Origin: Candidatus Eisenbacteria bacterium
Lineage (GTDB): Bacteria > Eisenbacteria > RBG-16-71-46 > JASEGR01
Direction: 5' to 3'
Length of the DNA: 32,147 nt
NCBI GenBank assembly: GCA_030017955.1
Contig: JASEGR010000032.1
Span: 1-32,147 of the forward strand
The notes beneath the pieces are model-generated. The model made no database searches. It was not told where the DNA came from and saw nothing but the letters and a program-made list of their open reading frames with translations. Made by a program: the position numbers and the translations under genes. This document shows, piece by piece, positions 1-7,762 of the stretch. The stretch's first letter is position 1. Each line of letters opens with the position of its first letter.

Positions 1-20
1 GGAGCATTCCGAAGCGTCAG

Positions 21-94
21 AGGGGCGAGAAGCCCCTATGAAAGTGTCGTGTCCCGGGGCAAAGACATAGACAAGGAACTTCCGGGACACGACA
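21..94. repeat. Two adjacent inverted repeats at the left edge
   Basis: A small hairpin (AGGGGC at 21-26, GCCCCT at 32-37) is followed by a perfect 13-bp inverted repeat, TGTCGTGTCCCGG at 45-57 and its complement at 82-94, with a 24-nt loop. They lie upstream of the ssnA-like gene and overlap the 5' part of its longest possible reading frame, which is one reason to prefer the later start at 253. The first hairpin followed by ATGA resembles the one at 12104-12119 inside the MITE-like element, so this may be the remnant of a related mobile repeat. Positions 95-252 hold nothing else I can identify. Confidence 0.5.
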
Positions 95-252
95 TTAGCA
101 GGTCGCGGTGCAATGGATTGGCAACCCGGGCGGCCATCGAGGTGTTGACTATCCATCAGAATGAGATAAGATTCACGATGAAACGCGGCTTTTTCATCCC
201 ATTGTTTGGTGCTCTGACTGGAGGCCAGGCCGGTTCTGCGTGGAGACATAAT

Positions 253-1602
253 ATGACACAAGGCAGGGAGATGCTCCTGGGTAATGGTGTGGTGCTCACG
301 CTTGGAGATGACAACCGGGTCATTCAGGATGGAGCAGTCTATGTGGGCAACGGCACAGTTGCAGACATCGGCAAGACCAAGGAACTGAAGAAAAAGCATG
401 CGAACGCTGAATACCTCAATGCAGGCGGGAGGGTCATAATGCCCGGCTTCATCTGCGCCCACCACCATCTTTACAGCACATTTGCCTGCGGCATCTCCAC
501 CGAGCCGTCAGAGAACTTCGTGGAGATTCTCGAACACCTCTGGTGGAAGCTTGACCGCGCCCTCGTACCGGAAGACGTTACCTACTCCGCGCTCATCCCG
601 CTTGCCCGCTGCATCCGCTCCGGAACGACCACAATCATAGACCATCATGCAAGCCCGGGCTTCATCCGCGGCAGTCTCGATCGCATTGCTGATGCGGTTC
701 TTGAGTCAGGTATTCGCGCTTCTCTCTGCTATGAGGTGACTGACCGTAATGGAGAGAAAGGCGCGCGTGAGGGAATCGATGAGAATGCTGCGTTCCTCCG
801 ACGAGTGAAAAGCGACAAGAGCGGCCGTCTCCACGGGTTGGTTGGGATTCACGCGAGCATGACTGTCGGACCGAAAACACTCGGCGCTTGCGTTAGCACG
901 GCTGCTAAGTTTGGCGAAGGCATCCACATCCATGTGGCTGAGGACAAGGCGGATCAGGAGCACTGCGAGCACGAGTATGGCCTTCGGGTTGTGGAACGGC
1001 TGAAGTCTGCCGGTGCACTCGGATCGCGGACTCTCGCCGTCCACTGTATCCACGTTTCGGATGGCGAGATCGATATCCTGCACGAGACTGACACGATTGT
1101 TATTCACAATTCACAGTCGAATATGAACAATGCCGTCGGCGCGGCGCGAATAATCGACATGAAGAAGCGTGGCGTGACGGTTGCGCTCGGTACAGACGGC
1201 ATGACCTCTAACATGTGCGAAGAGGTGCGGGCAGCTCTCTGGCTGCAGCACCACGAACACCGCGATCCGCGTGTGGGTTTTGTCGAGGTGGCTGAAATGC
1301 TGATCAAAACCAATGCAAGAGTAGCATCGCGTTTCTTCGCGAAAGCCCTCGGATGCATTGCCATCGGGGCACCAGCGGATATGATCATTTCGGATCACAT
1401 TCCGTTCACGCCTATCAGGCCCGACAATGTCCTTGGGCACATTATGTTCGGGGTTGCCGCCGCACCTGTGGACACTACAATTGTGGATGGAAAGATTCTC
1501 ATGAGGCACGGTGAACTCAAGACCATTGATTGGGAGAACGTGAGCCGGCAGGCAGCAAAGGTTTCTCCCGCGACCTGGAAGCGGTTCGCCGGGCTCAGAT
1601 AG
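253..1602 (+). CDS. ssnA: SsnA-type amidohydrolase / aminohydrolase
   Basis: This is a 449-residue metal-dependent amidohydrolase of the SsnA/chlorohydrolase-deaminase group, expected to hydrolyse a C-N bond (deamination or ring opening) of a heterocycle in the cytoplasm. The metal-binding HxH motif of the amidohydrolase fold is visible in PGFICAHHHLYS, followed by the SsnA-like LWWKLDRAL and IDHHASP segments, a later H in GIHIHVAEDK, HNSQSNMNN, and the catalytic Asp in ALGTDGM. The ATG at 253 is chosen because GGAG lies 7-8 nt upstream and homologues start at the LLGNGVVLTL strand; the frame is open back to 49, but that extension resembles no family member. It is followed after 37 bp by a DPD-like flavoenzyme. 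In other bacteria ssnA sits with ygfK and purine or uric acid catabolism genes. The substrate is not established. Confidence 0.85.
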   Translation: MTQGREMLLGNGVVLTLGDDNRVIQDGAVYVGNGTVADIGKTKELKKKHANAEYLNAGGRVIMPGFICAHHHLYSTFACGISTEPSENFVEILEHLWWKLDRALVPEDVTYSALIPLARCIRSGTTTIIDHHASPGFIRGSLDRIADAVLESGIRASLCYEVTDRNGEKGAREGIDENAAFLRRVKSDKSGRLHGLVGIHASMTVGPKTLGACVSTAAKFGEGIHIHVAEDKADQEHCEHEYGLRVVERLKSAGALGSRTLAVHCIHVSDGEIDILHETDTIVIHNSQSNMNNAVGAARIIDMKKRGVTVALGTDGMTSNMCEEVRAALWLQHHEHRDPRVGFVEVAEMLIKTNARVASRFFAKALGCIAIGAPADMIISDHIPFTPIRPDNVLGHIMFGVAAAPVDTTIVDGKILMRHGELKTIDWENVSRQAAKVSPATWKRFAGLR

Positions 1603-1639
1603 CCCGCTGGTTGCCACTCACTACGGAGAACTAACGATC

Positions 1640-4123
1640 ATGAAGAAGAGACTGCTGCTCACCGACGCACAGCTCACGGCTGAGATTTCGCGCTGCGTTT
1701 ACTGTGAGGAGAAACCCTGCCGGGAAGCTTGCCCTGCTCACTGCTCGGCCGCCGACTTCCTGGTGGCCGCGAAGTCGGGGAGCCCTGCTGATTTCAAGCG
1801 GTCTGCGGCGGCGATCATGACTATGAATCCCTTTGGCACGGTGTGCGGTCTGGTTTGCCCAGATCGGTTCTGTCAGGCGGAGTGTTCGCGGAAACTCTTT
1901 GACCGGCCGATCGAGATCCCAGCCGCCCAGGCAACAATTATAGAGAAGGCACGAGCGCTTGGCGTCATGCCGAAACTGAAACCAGTTCCGTCAAATGGCC
2001 GCCGCGTGGCAGTGGTCGGCGCAGGCCCTGCCGGGCTTACAGCAGCTTTTTACCTTGCGCAGCGCGGCTTTGAGGTCCACATCATGGATCGCGGACGAAT
2101 CGCTGGCGGCGCATGTAACGTCATACCTGAACGCCGGCTCCCGAGGTCTTCCGTTCGGGGCGATGTTGATTTTGTGCTTTCACTTCCGAATGTGAAGTTC
2201 CTCCCGCGGACCCAGGTGCAGAATCCCGCAGAGCTTCTCTCGAAAGGCTTCGAAGCAGTGGTAGTTGCAGTCGGACTCTGGGAGCCAATTCGTCTTGGCA
2301 TTCGCGGCGAAGATGCAGCAGTGGCGGGCCTCGACTATCTGAGAAGCCCGGCGAAGTACAAGATGAAAGGCGCGGTAGCCGTTGTTGGCGGCGGTCCGAC
2401 CGCTGTTGACTGCGCAATTACTGCGAAGAAACGCGGTGCTGAGCGCGTGGAAATGTTCGCGCTTGAAAAACTTTCCGAGATGCCGCTTACTCCAAAGGAG
2501 CTCACCGAGGTCATGGAGACCGGCATCCATGTGAACGGCCGCGTGCGACTGACCGGCATCACGGCGCCAAAGGGCATCTCAGGCATCAATACAAGAAAGG
2601 TTACTCTCCCCGAAGGGATAAAGTTCCACCCGGGCAAGGTGAAGGATGTTCCAGGCACGGAGCAGCGGCGCTCAGATTTCCGGCATGTGATTGTGGCGAT
2701 CGGGGCGCGGCCGGGACTGCAGCACAGAAAACACAAAGGCATCTTCTACGCAGGTGATTGCATTCACGGGCCTTCGACTGTGGTTGAGGCATCGGCCTCC
2801 GGAAAGAATGCAGCTATCCGTGTCGAGGCGTTCCTTACCGGGAAAGCTGAGCCCGAAATCAATCGCCCGCGGAAGAGCTATGTGCTGGTGCCGGGCTACA
2901 ACAACCTCCCTGTTCCACTTGATACGGATTTTTTCGGACGAAGCATTCATTCACCATTTCTTCTCTCTGCCGCACCGCCTTCTGACGGCTACGAGCAGAT
3001 GAAGCGGGGCTTCGATGCCGGCTGGGCAGGCGGAGTCATGAAGACTGCCTTCGACAATTTGCCAATCCACATTCCCGCCGACTACATGATTGCTTTCGAC
3101 CAGGAAACTTGGGGAAACTGCGATAATGTATCAGGCCATCAGCTCGACCGCGTTTGCCGCGAAGTTGAGCGGCTTGTGAAGGAGTACCCGGACCGGCTGG
3201 TTGCAGCTTCCACCGGCGGTCCGGTAACTGGAGATGACGAGAGCGATTGCCGGGGCTGGCAATCCAACACCCGCAAACTCGAATCCGCGGGCGTCATGGC
3301 AATTGAGTACAGCCTCTCCTGTCCACAAGGCGGCGACGGAACCGAAGGCGCCATAGTTTCGCAGAATGCACGTCTCACGGCAAAGATAATCGACTGGATA
3401 ATGCAGGTCTCAGACCCGGACGTTCCCAAACTCTTCAAGTTGACCGGCGCAGTGACTTCGGTCGCAGTCATTGTGAAGGCAGTTCGCGAAGTGCTCGACC
3501 GCTATCCCGGAAAAAAGGCGGGCGTGACGCTTGCCAACACTTTTCCGGTGATGGGTTTCCGTCCCGGCCGGAAGATGGAATGGGAAGAGGGAGTTGTGTA
3601 CGGTATGAGCGGCGCCGGCATCGCGCCTATCAGCAACTTAACGCTTGCAAGTGTTGCGAATCTTGGTGTCACGGTCTCTGGGAACGGCGGCACAATGGAC
3701 TACAAGTCAGCCGCTCACTTCCTGGCGCTTGGCGCAAAGACTGTCCAGTTCTGTACAGCGGTAATGAAGTACGGCTATGGATATTTAGACGAGCTTAACT
3801 CTGGCTTGTCTCACCTGATGGCAGCACGTGGAATGAAGTCGATTTCCAGTCTCATCGGCTGCGCACTTCCAGATCCTATCACGGACTTCATGGCGCTCTC
3901 GTCGAAGAAGCGCATTTCGTCAGTGGACGCCGACCTCTGCATGTCTTGCGGGAACTGCACGCGGTGCTCGTACCTCGCCGTTACCCTCGACGACGACCGG
4001 CACCCGGTCATCTCAGCCGAACACTGCATCGGCTGCAGCATCTGCGTTCAGAAATGCTTCTCCGGCGCCCTCTCCATGCGCGACCGCACCGCGAAAGAGG
4101 CCCTAGCTCTCCGGGAGGTGTAG
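1640..4123 (+). CDS. Single-chain DPD-like flavoenzyme (PreT-PreA fusion, YgfK-related)
   Basis: 827 residues with the domain order of eukaryotic dihydropyrimidine dehydrogenase. An N-terminal Fe-S domain has Cys 19, 22, 27, 31 and Cys 69, 73, 78, 82. Then come a FAD site (VAVVGAGPAG near 123), a NAD(P) site (VAVVGGGPTA near 246), an FMN alpha/beta-barrel from about 415 to 740, and a C-terminal two-cluster ferredoxin domain (Cys 767, 770, 773, 776 and 796, 799, 802, 806). The catalytic-type Cys is present (Cys561 in SLSCPQ) and so is the NT pair (633-634), but the pyrimidine-contacting Asn of DPD/PreA (N in NxSCP) is Ser558 and the KMTPN segment reads KLTGA. The first ferredoxin motif has CxxCxxCxxC spacing rather than CxxCxxCxxxC. 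YgfK has similar modules in the opposite order. It probably reduces or oxidises a heterocycle in the SsnA pathway; substrate unknown. A GGAG about 10 nt upstream supports the ATG. Confidence 0.8.
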   Translation: MKKRLLLTDAQLTAEISRCVYCEEKPCREACPAHCSAADFLVAAKSGSPADFKRSAAAIMTMNPFGTVCGLVCPDRFCQAECSRKLFDRPIEIPAAQATIIEKARALGVMPKLKPVPSNGRRVAVVGAGPAGLTAAFYLAQRGFEVHIMDRGRIAGGACNVIPERRLPRSSVRGDVDFVLSLPNVKFLPRTQVQNPAELLSKGFEAVVVAVGLWEPIRLGIRGEDAAVAGLDYLRSPAKYKMKGAVAVVGGGPTAVDCAITAKKRGAERVEMFALEKLSEMPLTPKELTEVMETGIHVNGRVRLTGITAPKGISGINTRKVTLPEGIKFHPGKVKDVPGTEQRRSDFRHVIVAIGARPGLQHRKHKGIFYAGDCIHGPSTVVEASASGKNAAIRVEAFLTGKAEPEINRPRKSYVLVPGYNNLPVPLDTDFFGRSIHSPFLLSAAPPSDGYEQMKRGFDAGWAGGVMKTAFDNLPIHIPADYMIAFDQETWGNCDNVSGHQLDRVCREVERLVKEYPDRLVAASTGGPVTGDDESDCRGWQSNTRKLESAGVMAIEYSLSCPQGGDGTEGAIVSQNARLTAKIIDWIMQVSDPDVPKLFKLTGAVTSVAVIVKAVREVLDRYPGKKAGVTLANTFPVMGFRPGRKMEWEEGVVYGMSGAGIAPISNLTLASVANLGVTVSGNGGTMDYKSAAHFLALGAKTVQFCTAVMKYGYGYLDELNSGLSHLMAARGMKSISSLIGCALPDPITDFMALSSKKRISSVDADLCMSCGNCTRCSYLAVTLDDDRHPVISAEHCIGCSICVQKCFSGALSMRDRTAKEALALREV

Positions 4124-4189
4124 GATTTTCCGGAGTGCCTTCAGGTAACAGAGCTGACGAAGTAAGCGAATATTGCGAATTGCTCTGCT

Positions 4190-4219
4190 ACGGGGTGAGA
4201 AATAATCTCCTCCCCCCGT
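4190..4219. terminator. Possible hairpin terminator between convergent genes
   Basis: ACGGGG (4190-4195) pairs with CCCCGT (4214-4219), with GAGA/TCTC as an inner stem. It sits in the 128-bp gap between the convergent flavoenzyme and Cys-rich protein genes. The U-tract is poor, so termination is only likely, not certain. Confidence 0.3.
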
Positions 4220-4251
4220 CTTATCCATACCTGACTACGGCCGCCAACAGA

Positions 4252-4746
4252 TTACCGGTACAGGGCTTTGATGCGGCTCCAGGTCGGATTGGTTTGTGGT
4301 TCGACTCCTGTATTCCAGCCCCCGCAGGGACTCTGCTCTCTGGATCTGAGTGAAGACTGACCCTGCGGAAGTCCCTCCACAGTAACCCAGAGTTCTCCAA
4401 ACAACTCTCCTGTCTCACCGTTAACTACTCTGACCAAATAGGTTCCGGGCGCAACATTCTCTATTCTCGTCACCAGATCAAAGCAGCAAATACAGTGGCA
4501 TGGTCCAACAGTAAAGGTCTCAAACTCACAGACATTCAAGGTGTCCTGGGCCTGAACAAGGTCGAACACGATGGTGGCACAGCAATTCCACTCAGCCTGG
4601 TCATGGTAGACAATGATTGTCGTCCCAGCGACCTCGGCCCTGACCTTGCCATCGCAAGGAGGCCAGCCCGCCCCTGCTACCTCAGCAAGAATTGAGATGA
4701 AGGCGACAACAAGGACTAGGAGGAAAGCTAGGAATTTGTTCCGCAT
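4252..4746 (-). CDS. Secreted cysteine-rich hypothetical protein
   Basis: 164 residues with a clear Sec signal peptide: a short basic start (MRNK), a hydrophobic stretch of about 22 residues and a likely cleavage after the AEVAGA region. The mature part is rich in beta-strand-like segments and has nine cysteines, including NCC and a PCHCICC cluster, then a GTYLVRVVNGETGELFGEL segment that resembles Ig-like or FlgD-type beta-sandwich strands. The cysteines could form disulfides or bind metal. The start at 4746 has a strong GGTGGTGAG Shine-Dalgarno; the frame extends further upstream, but that part looks non-coding. The gene is transcribed alone, against the flanking catabolic genes. The tail TWSRIKALYR is aromatic and basic and may be a lineage-specific end. 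I do not recognise a family. Confidence 0.65.
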   Translation of the reverse strand: MRNKFLAFLLVLVVAFISILAEVAGAGWPPCDGKVRAEVAGTTIIVYHDQAEWNCCATIVFDLVQAQDTLNVCEFETFTVGPCHCICCFDLVTRIENVAPGTYLVRVVNGETGELFGELWVTVEGLPQGQSSLRSREQSPCGGWNTGVEPQTNPTWSRIKALYR

Positions 4747-4765
4747 ACTCTCACCACCTTTTCTC

Positions 4766-4785
4766 CGCGAGAAACGTCTCTCGCG
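4766..4785. promoter_or_regulatory. Hairpin in the leader of the Cys-rich gene
   Basis: CGCGAGA (4766-4772) and TCTCGCG (4779-4785) form a perfect 7-bp stem with a 6-nt loop, about 20 nt upstream of the start codon at 4746 and next to its ribosome binding site. On the minus strand the T-run precedes the stem, so this is not an intrinsic terminator for that gene. It may affect translation or mRNA stability. Confidence 0.3.
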
Positions 4786-4912
4786 AAAAAAACAGCCAAT
4801 CCATTGACCTACCTTTGGGGAAGTAGGCCGCCAAATCTCCACAACTACTGTATGAGGCACTGACAAAGCAGTGGCAGCAAGGTAACCAAACTAAATATTA
4901 GCACGAAATATG

Positions 4913-4996
4913 CCTCGGCGCAAGGGCCGGCGAGCACCGGAAGCGCAGCCGAGCCCGTGCCGAGGAACCGGTTCCGGCGCGGGCCCGCAGGCAACG
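4913..4996. other. GC-rich structured intergenic element
   Basis: Within the 365-bp gap between divergent genes (4747-5111), this stretch is strikingly GC-rich while its flanks are AT-rich. It contains CCTCGGC (4913-4919) pairing with GCCGAGG (4959-4965), the perfect 12-bp palindrome GGAACCGGTTCC (4964-4975), and further imperfect pairing of GCCCGTGCCG with CGGCGCGGGC. It could be a palindromic repeat, a structured RNA leader of preT, or a protein-binding site; I cannot assign it to a known family. The remainder of the gap holds no gene I can support. Confidence 0.35.
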
Positions 4997-5111
4997 GTTG
5001 ACCCGGGCAAATGGCGGAAGAAAGTGCTTCAAAATTCCGGAAAAGTCATCTATTCTTTGCGTAATCTTCGTCAGGTGATTGTCAGGCGCGTACTTGCAAG
5101 AGAGGATTCCC

Positions 5112-6467
5112 ATGAAAGAACTGTCAAGCATCACCAGTCTTAAGCAGGTGCCGGAGGTGATGAGTTTGCAGGAGGCATTCCAGGAAGCAGCAAGGTGTCT
5201 GCTTTGTTACGACGCTCCGTGCAGCCGGGGATGTCCTTCCGAGACTGACCCTGGAAAATTCATCAGGCAGATAAGGTTCCTCAATTTCAAGGGTGGAGCG
5301 CGCACCGTTATCAAAAACAATATTCTTGGCGGTGTCTGCGGTCTTGTATGTCCAACAGAAAAACTCTGCGTCAAAGAATGCTCGAGAACAGGCATTGATA
5401 TCCCCATAGACATCGGAGGACTACAGGCATTCGCAGTTGACTATGGGAAAAGAATGGCGGTGAGTCTTGATGAGAAACCCCCTCAAAGGAAAGAGAAAAT
5501 CGCGGTAATCGGGTCAGGCCCTGCGGGGCTTAGCGCGTCGTATGAGCTCGCAAGAAAAGGTTACCAGGTTACCGTATTCGAGTCAGAGAAAGAAATCGGC
5601 GGAACCCTGCGTTACGGTGTTCCTTCCTTCCGCTGTCCGGAAGTCACATTTCTCAAAGATATCTCGGTTCTTGAGAAACTGGGGGTTCGTTTCAAAACCA
5701 GATCGCAGGTCAAAGGTCCGAACCAGGCAGCGAAACTCTTGAAATCAGGTTTCAAGGCAGTATTCATCGGAGTCGGCCTGCAGACACCGTATGCTGTTTC
5801 GGTCCCAGGCATCAATCTTAAGGCTATCGCGACTGCAAAGGATTTCCTAAAGTCCGTAAGAGCGGAAGGCGCTCGAGGTGCTGCGGGAAAACTCGTGAGG
5901 GACAAGAACGTCGCCATTATCGGAGGCGGCTCTGTTGCGATGGATGTTGCCGCAACATGCAGGGCCCTCAAGGCGAATCGGGTGTATGCCATATCACTCG
6001 AATCCCTCAAGGAGCTCCCTGCATGCAAGGATGATATCGAACTCGCGAGGATGAACCACCTGATCTTCAAGCCTCAATGCCAGGTAACAGAGATTATCGG
6101 AGGTAAGAGCGGCAAGGTGACAGGAGTGAAGGGCGTGGAGACTGAATGGATCAAGCCAAATAACTTCCTTCCGTCCAATGTCCGGCAAGTTCCGGGAACA
6201 TCTTTCACCCTGAAGGTTGGAGCCGTGATACAGGCGATCGGTCTGGGCCCGTCGGAGAAGAATGCAGAAATCTATTCGTCACTTAAGAAAAAAGGCAAGT
6301 ACATTGCGGTCAATGAAAAGACCATGCAGACTTCTGTCAAAGGTGTATTTGCCGGAGGAGATATCATAAGGGGCGGCTTGACAGTTGTTCAGGCAGTTGC
6401 CGACGGGAAGAGGGCCGCTGCCGCAATTGACACGTGCATTAGAGCTCAGGGAAGGGCAAGGATATGA
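5112..6467 (+). CDS. preT: Dihydropyrimidine dehydrogenase (NAD+) subunit PreT
   Basis: A 451-residue FAD/NAD(P)- and Fe-S-containing oxidoreductase subunit of the GltD/PreT type. The N-terminal part carries the double cluster Cys pattern (CLLCYDAPCSRGCP, then GVCGLVCP, KLCVKECSR). A Rossmann FAD site reads IAVIGSGPAGLSASYELA, a second nucleotide site reads NVAIIGGGSVAMDVA, and the C-terminal FAD segment is VFAGGDIIRGG. It passes electrons between NAD(H) and the PreA subunit. ATG 5112 is chosen because AGAGG lies 6-7 nt upstream; the frame extends to 5079 without a better site. Its TGA overlaps the preA ATG (ATGA), indicating translational coupling. Glutamate synthase small subunit is the alternative, but no gltB is present and PreA follows directly. 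Confidence 0.9.
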   Translation: MKELSSITSLKQVPEVMSLQEAFQEAARCLLCYDAPCSRGCPSETDPGKFIRQIRFLNFKGGARTVIKNNILGGVCGLVCPTEKLCVKECSRTGIDIPIDIGGLQAFAVDYGKRMAVSLDEKPPQRKEKIAVIGSGPAGLSASYELARKGYQVTVFESEKEIGGTLRYGVPSFRCPEVTFLKDISVLEKLGVRFKTRSQVKGPNQAAKLLKSGFKAVFIGVGLQTPYAVSVPGINLKAIATAKDFLKSVRAEGARGAAGKLVRDKNVAIIGGGSVAMDVAATCRALKANRVYAISLESLKELPACKDDIELARMNHLIFKPQCQVTEIIGGKSGKVTGVKGVETEWIKPNNFLPSNVRQVPGTSFTLKVGAVIQAIGLGPSEKNAEIYSSLKKKGKYIAVNEKTMQTSVKGVFAGGDIIRGGLTVVQAVADGKRAAAAIDTCIRAQGRARI

Positions 6468-7672
6468 AAAAAATAGATCTGAGCATTGATTACTGCGGAG
6501 TGAAATTCAAGAATCCGTTTTGCCTCTCTTCTTCCCCTGTCGCTGCTTCATATGACATGGTGAGCAGGGCATTCGACACCGGCTGGGGCGGGGTCTTTTA
6601 CAAGACCCTCGGACTTGCACTCAAGGTAGTCCATCCATCTCCACGGCTGAATGCATATCATGTGGAGGAAAAGAGGGTCGCCGGCTTGCAGAACGTCGAG
6701 CAAATCAGTGACCGGCCTCTTAGTGATGAATTGAAAGACATCACTGCAATCAAGAAGAGATACCCTTCGCATGCCGTCGTGGTAAGCATAATGGGCTTTA
6801 CAAAAGATGACTGGGCTGAGCTTGCCGAGCGCGTTGAGGGCGCCGGTGCCGACATGCTTGAGCTCAATTTCTCATGTCCTCAGATGGCTCAGGAAGGAAC
6901 AGGGACCGCCGTCGGGAAGGACGAAGCGCTGATAGAGCTTTTCACTCGCTCCTGCAAGAGAGTCGTCAACATACCCGTTGTCGCAAAAATGACTCCAAAC
7001 GTGACTGACATGGTTCCTCTTGCAATGGCAGCCAAACGGGGAGGCGCCGACGGTGTTTCTGCGATCAACACGATACGGAGCATTACCGGAATAGATGTCG
7101 ATAAGTTTGTCACTCTGCCGAATGTCGATGGCAAGTCAATTATCAGCGGATATTCAGGGGCATCGGTGAAACCCATTGCCCTTCGGTTCGTGGCTGAGAT
7201 GGCTCAGGATCTCAATCTGAAGATTCCGATTTCGGGAATCGGGGGAATCTACACGTGGCTTGATGCAGTCCAGTTCCTGCTTGTCGGAGCGAGAACGATT
7301 CAGGTCACTACAGGAATCATGCAGTATGGATACAGGATCGTTGAAGACATGATTGAAGGCATGACCGATTATCTCGCGGACAGGGGATTCTCATCGCCTG
7401 AGGAGATTGTCGGGCTTGCGCTGAGAAACCTGGTCACGCCTTCCGACTTGAATCACGGGGTTGAAGCAAAGAGTCAGATAGATCTCGACAAGTGTGTCAA
7501 CTGCGGCCAGTGTTACATAACCTGCATGGATGGCGGGCACCAGGCGATTGAGTTCAAAAGCGACCGGAAGCCCGTCGTCGATGAAGAGAAATGTGTCGGC
7601 TGCCTCATGTGCTCGTTCATATGCCCCGTCTGGGACTGCATTACGTACAAGATGGTTGAACGGGCAGTGTGA
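6464..7672 (+). CDS. preA: Dihydropyrimidine dehydrogenase (NAD+) subunit PreA
   Basis: 402 residues. The FMN-binding alpha/beta-barrel covers about 1-310 and a two-cluster ferredoxin domain covers about 335-395 (Cys 344, 347, 350, 354 and 377, 380, 383, 387). All expected pyrimidine-pocket residues are visible: Asn77 (GLQNVEQIS), Asn135 and catalytic Cys138 (NFSCPQ), KMTPNVTD, and Asn202-Thr203 (AINTI). Length and sequence agree closely with bacterial PreA. With PreT it interconverts uracil/thymine and the dihydropyrimidines using NAD(H) in the cytoplasm. It is the last gene of the plus-strand block and meets the ABC operon tail to tail across a palindromic repeat. No dihydropyrimidinase or beta-ureidopropionase is in the window, so the pathway is incomplete here. 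Confidence 0.92.
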   Translation: MKKIDLSIDYCGVKFKNPFCLSSSPVAASYDMVSRAFDTGWGGVFYKTLGLALKVVHPSPRLNAYHVEEKRVAGLQNVEQISDRPLSDELKDITAIKKRYPSHAVVVSIMGFTKDDWAELAERVEGAGADMLELNFSCPQMAQEGTGTAVGKDEALIELFTRSCKRVVNIPVVAKMTPNVTDMVPLAMAAKRGGADGVSAINTIRSITGIDVDKFVTLPNVDGKSIISGYSGASVKPIALRFVAEMAQDLNLKIPISGIGGIYTWLDAVQFLLVGARTIQVTTGIMQYGYRIVEDMIEGMTDYLADRGFSSPEEIVGLALRNLVTPSDLNHGVEAKSQIDLDKCVNCGQCYITCMDGGHQAIEFKSDRKPVVDEEKCVGCLMCSFICPVWDCITYKMVERAV

Positions 7673-7716
7673 CGGGGAGCCTGAGCGGCGATTGGGCTTT
7701 TCGCTGGCTCCGCTCC

Positions 7717-7762
7717 CCCCTCACCAACCTCTCCCCGTTGGGGAGAGGATTAAGGTGAGGGG
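7717..7762. repeat. Perfect double-stem palindrome, REP-like / bidirectional terminator
   Basis: CCCCTCACC (7717-7725) and CCTCTCCCC (7728-7736) are matched exactly by GGGGAGAGG (7740-7748) and GGTGAGGGG (7754-7762), with a GTT loop and small internal asymmetry. It lies between the convergent preA and ABC ATPase genes, ending directly at the latter's stop codon. Palindromes of this sequence type recur in many environmental genomes. A role in ending transcription from both sides is inferred. Confidence 0.65.

Noticed and set aside
49-252. N-terminal extension of the ssnA frame back to 49
   Set aside because: It crosses a long inverted repeat, resembles no amidohydrolase N-terminus, and a good ribosome binding site precedes 253.
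4766-4785. Hairpin as an intrinsic terminator
   Set aside because: The T-run on the minus strand precedes the stem and the plus strand is followed by A residues, so the arrangement does not fit either direction.
5112-6467. Glutamate synthase small subunit (GltD)
   Set aside because: The fold is shared, but preA follows with translational coupling and no large GltB subunit is present.
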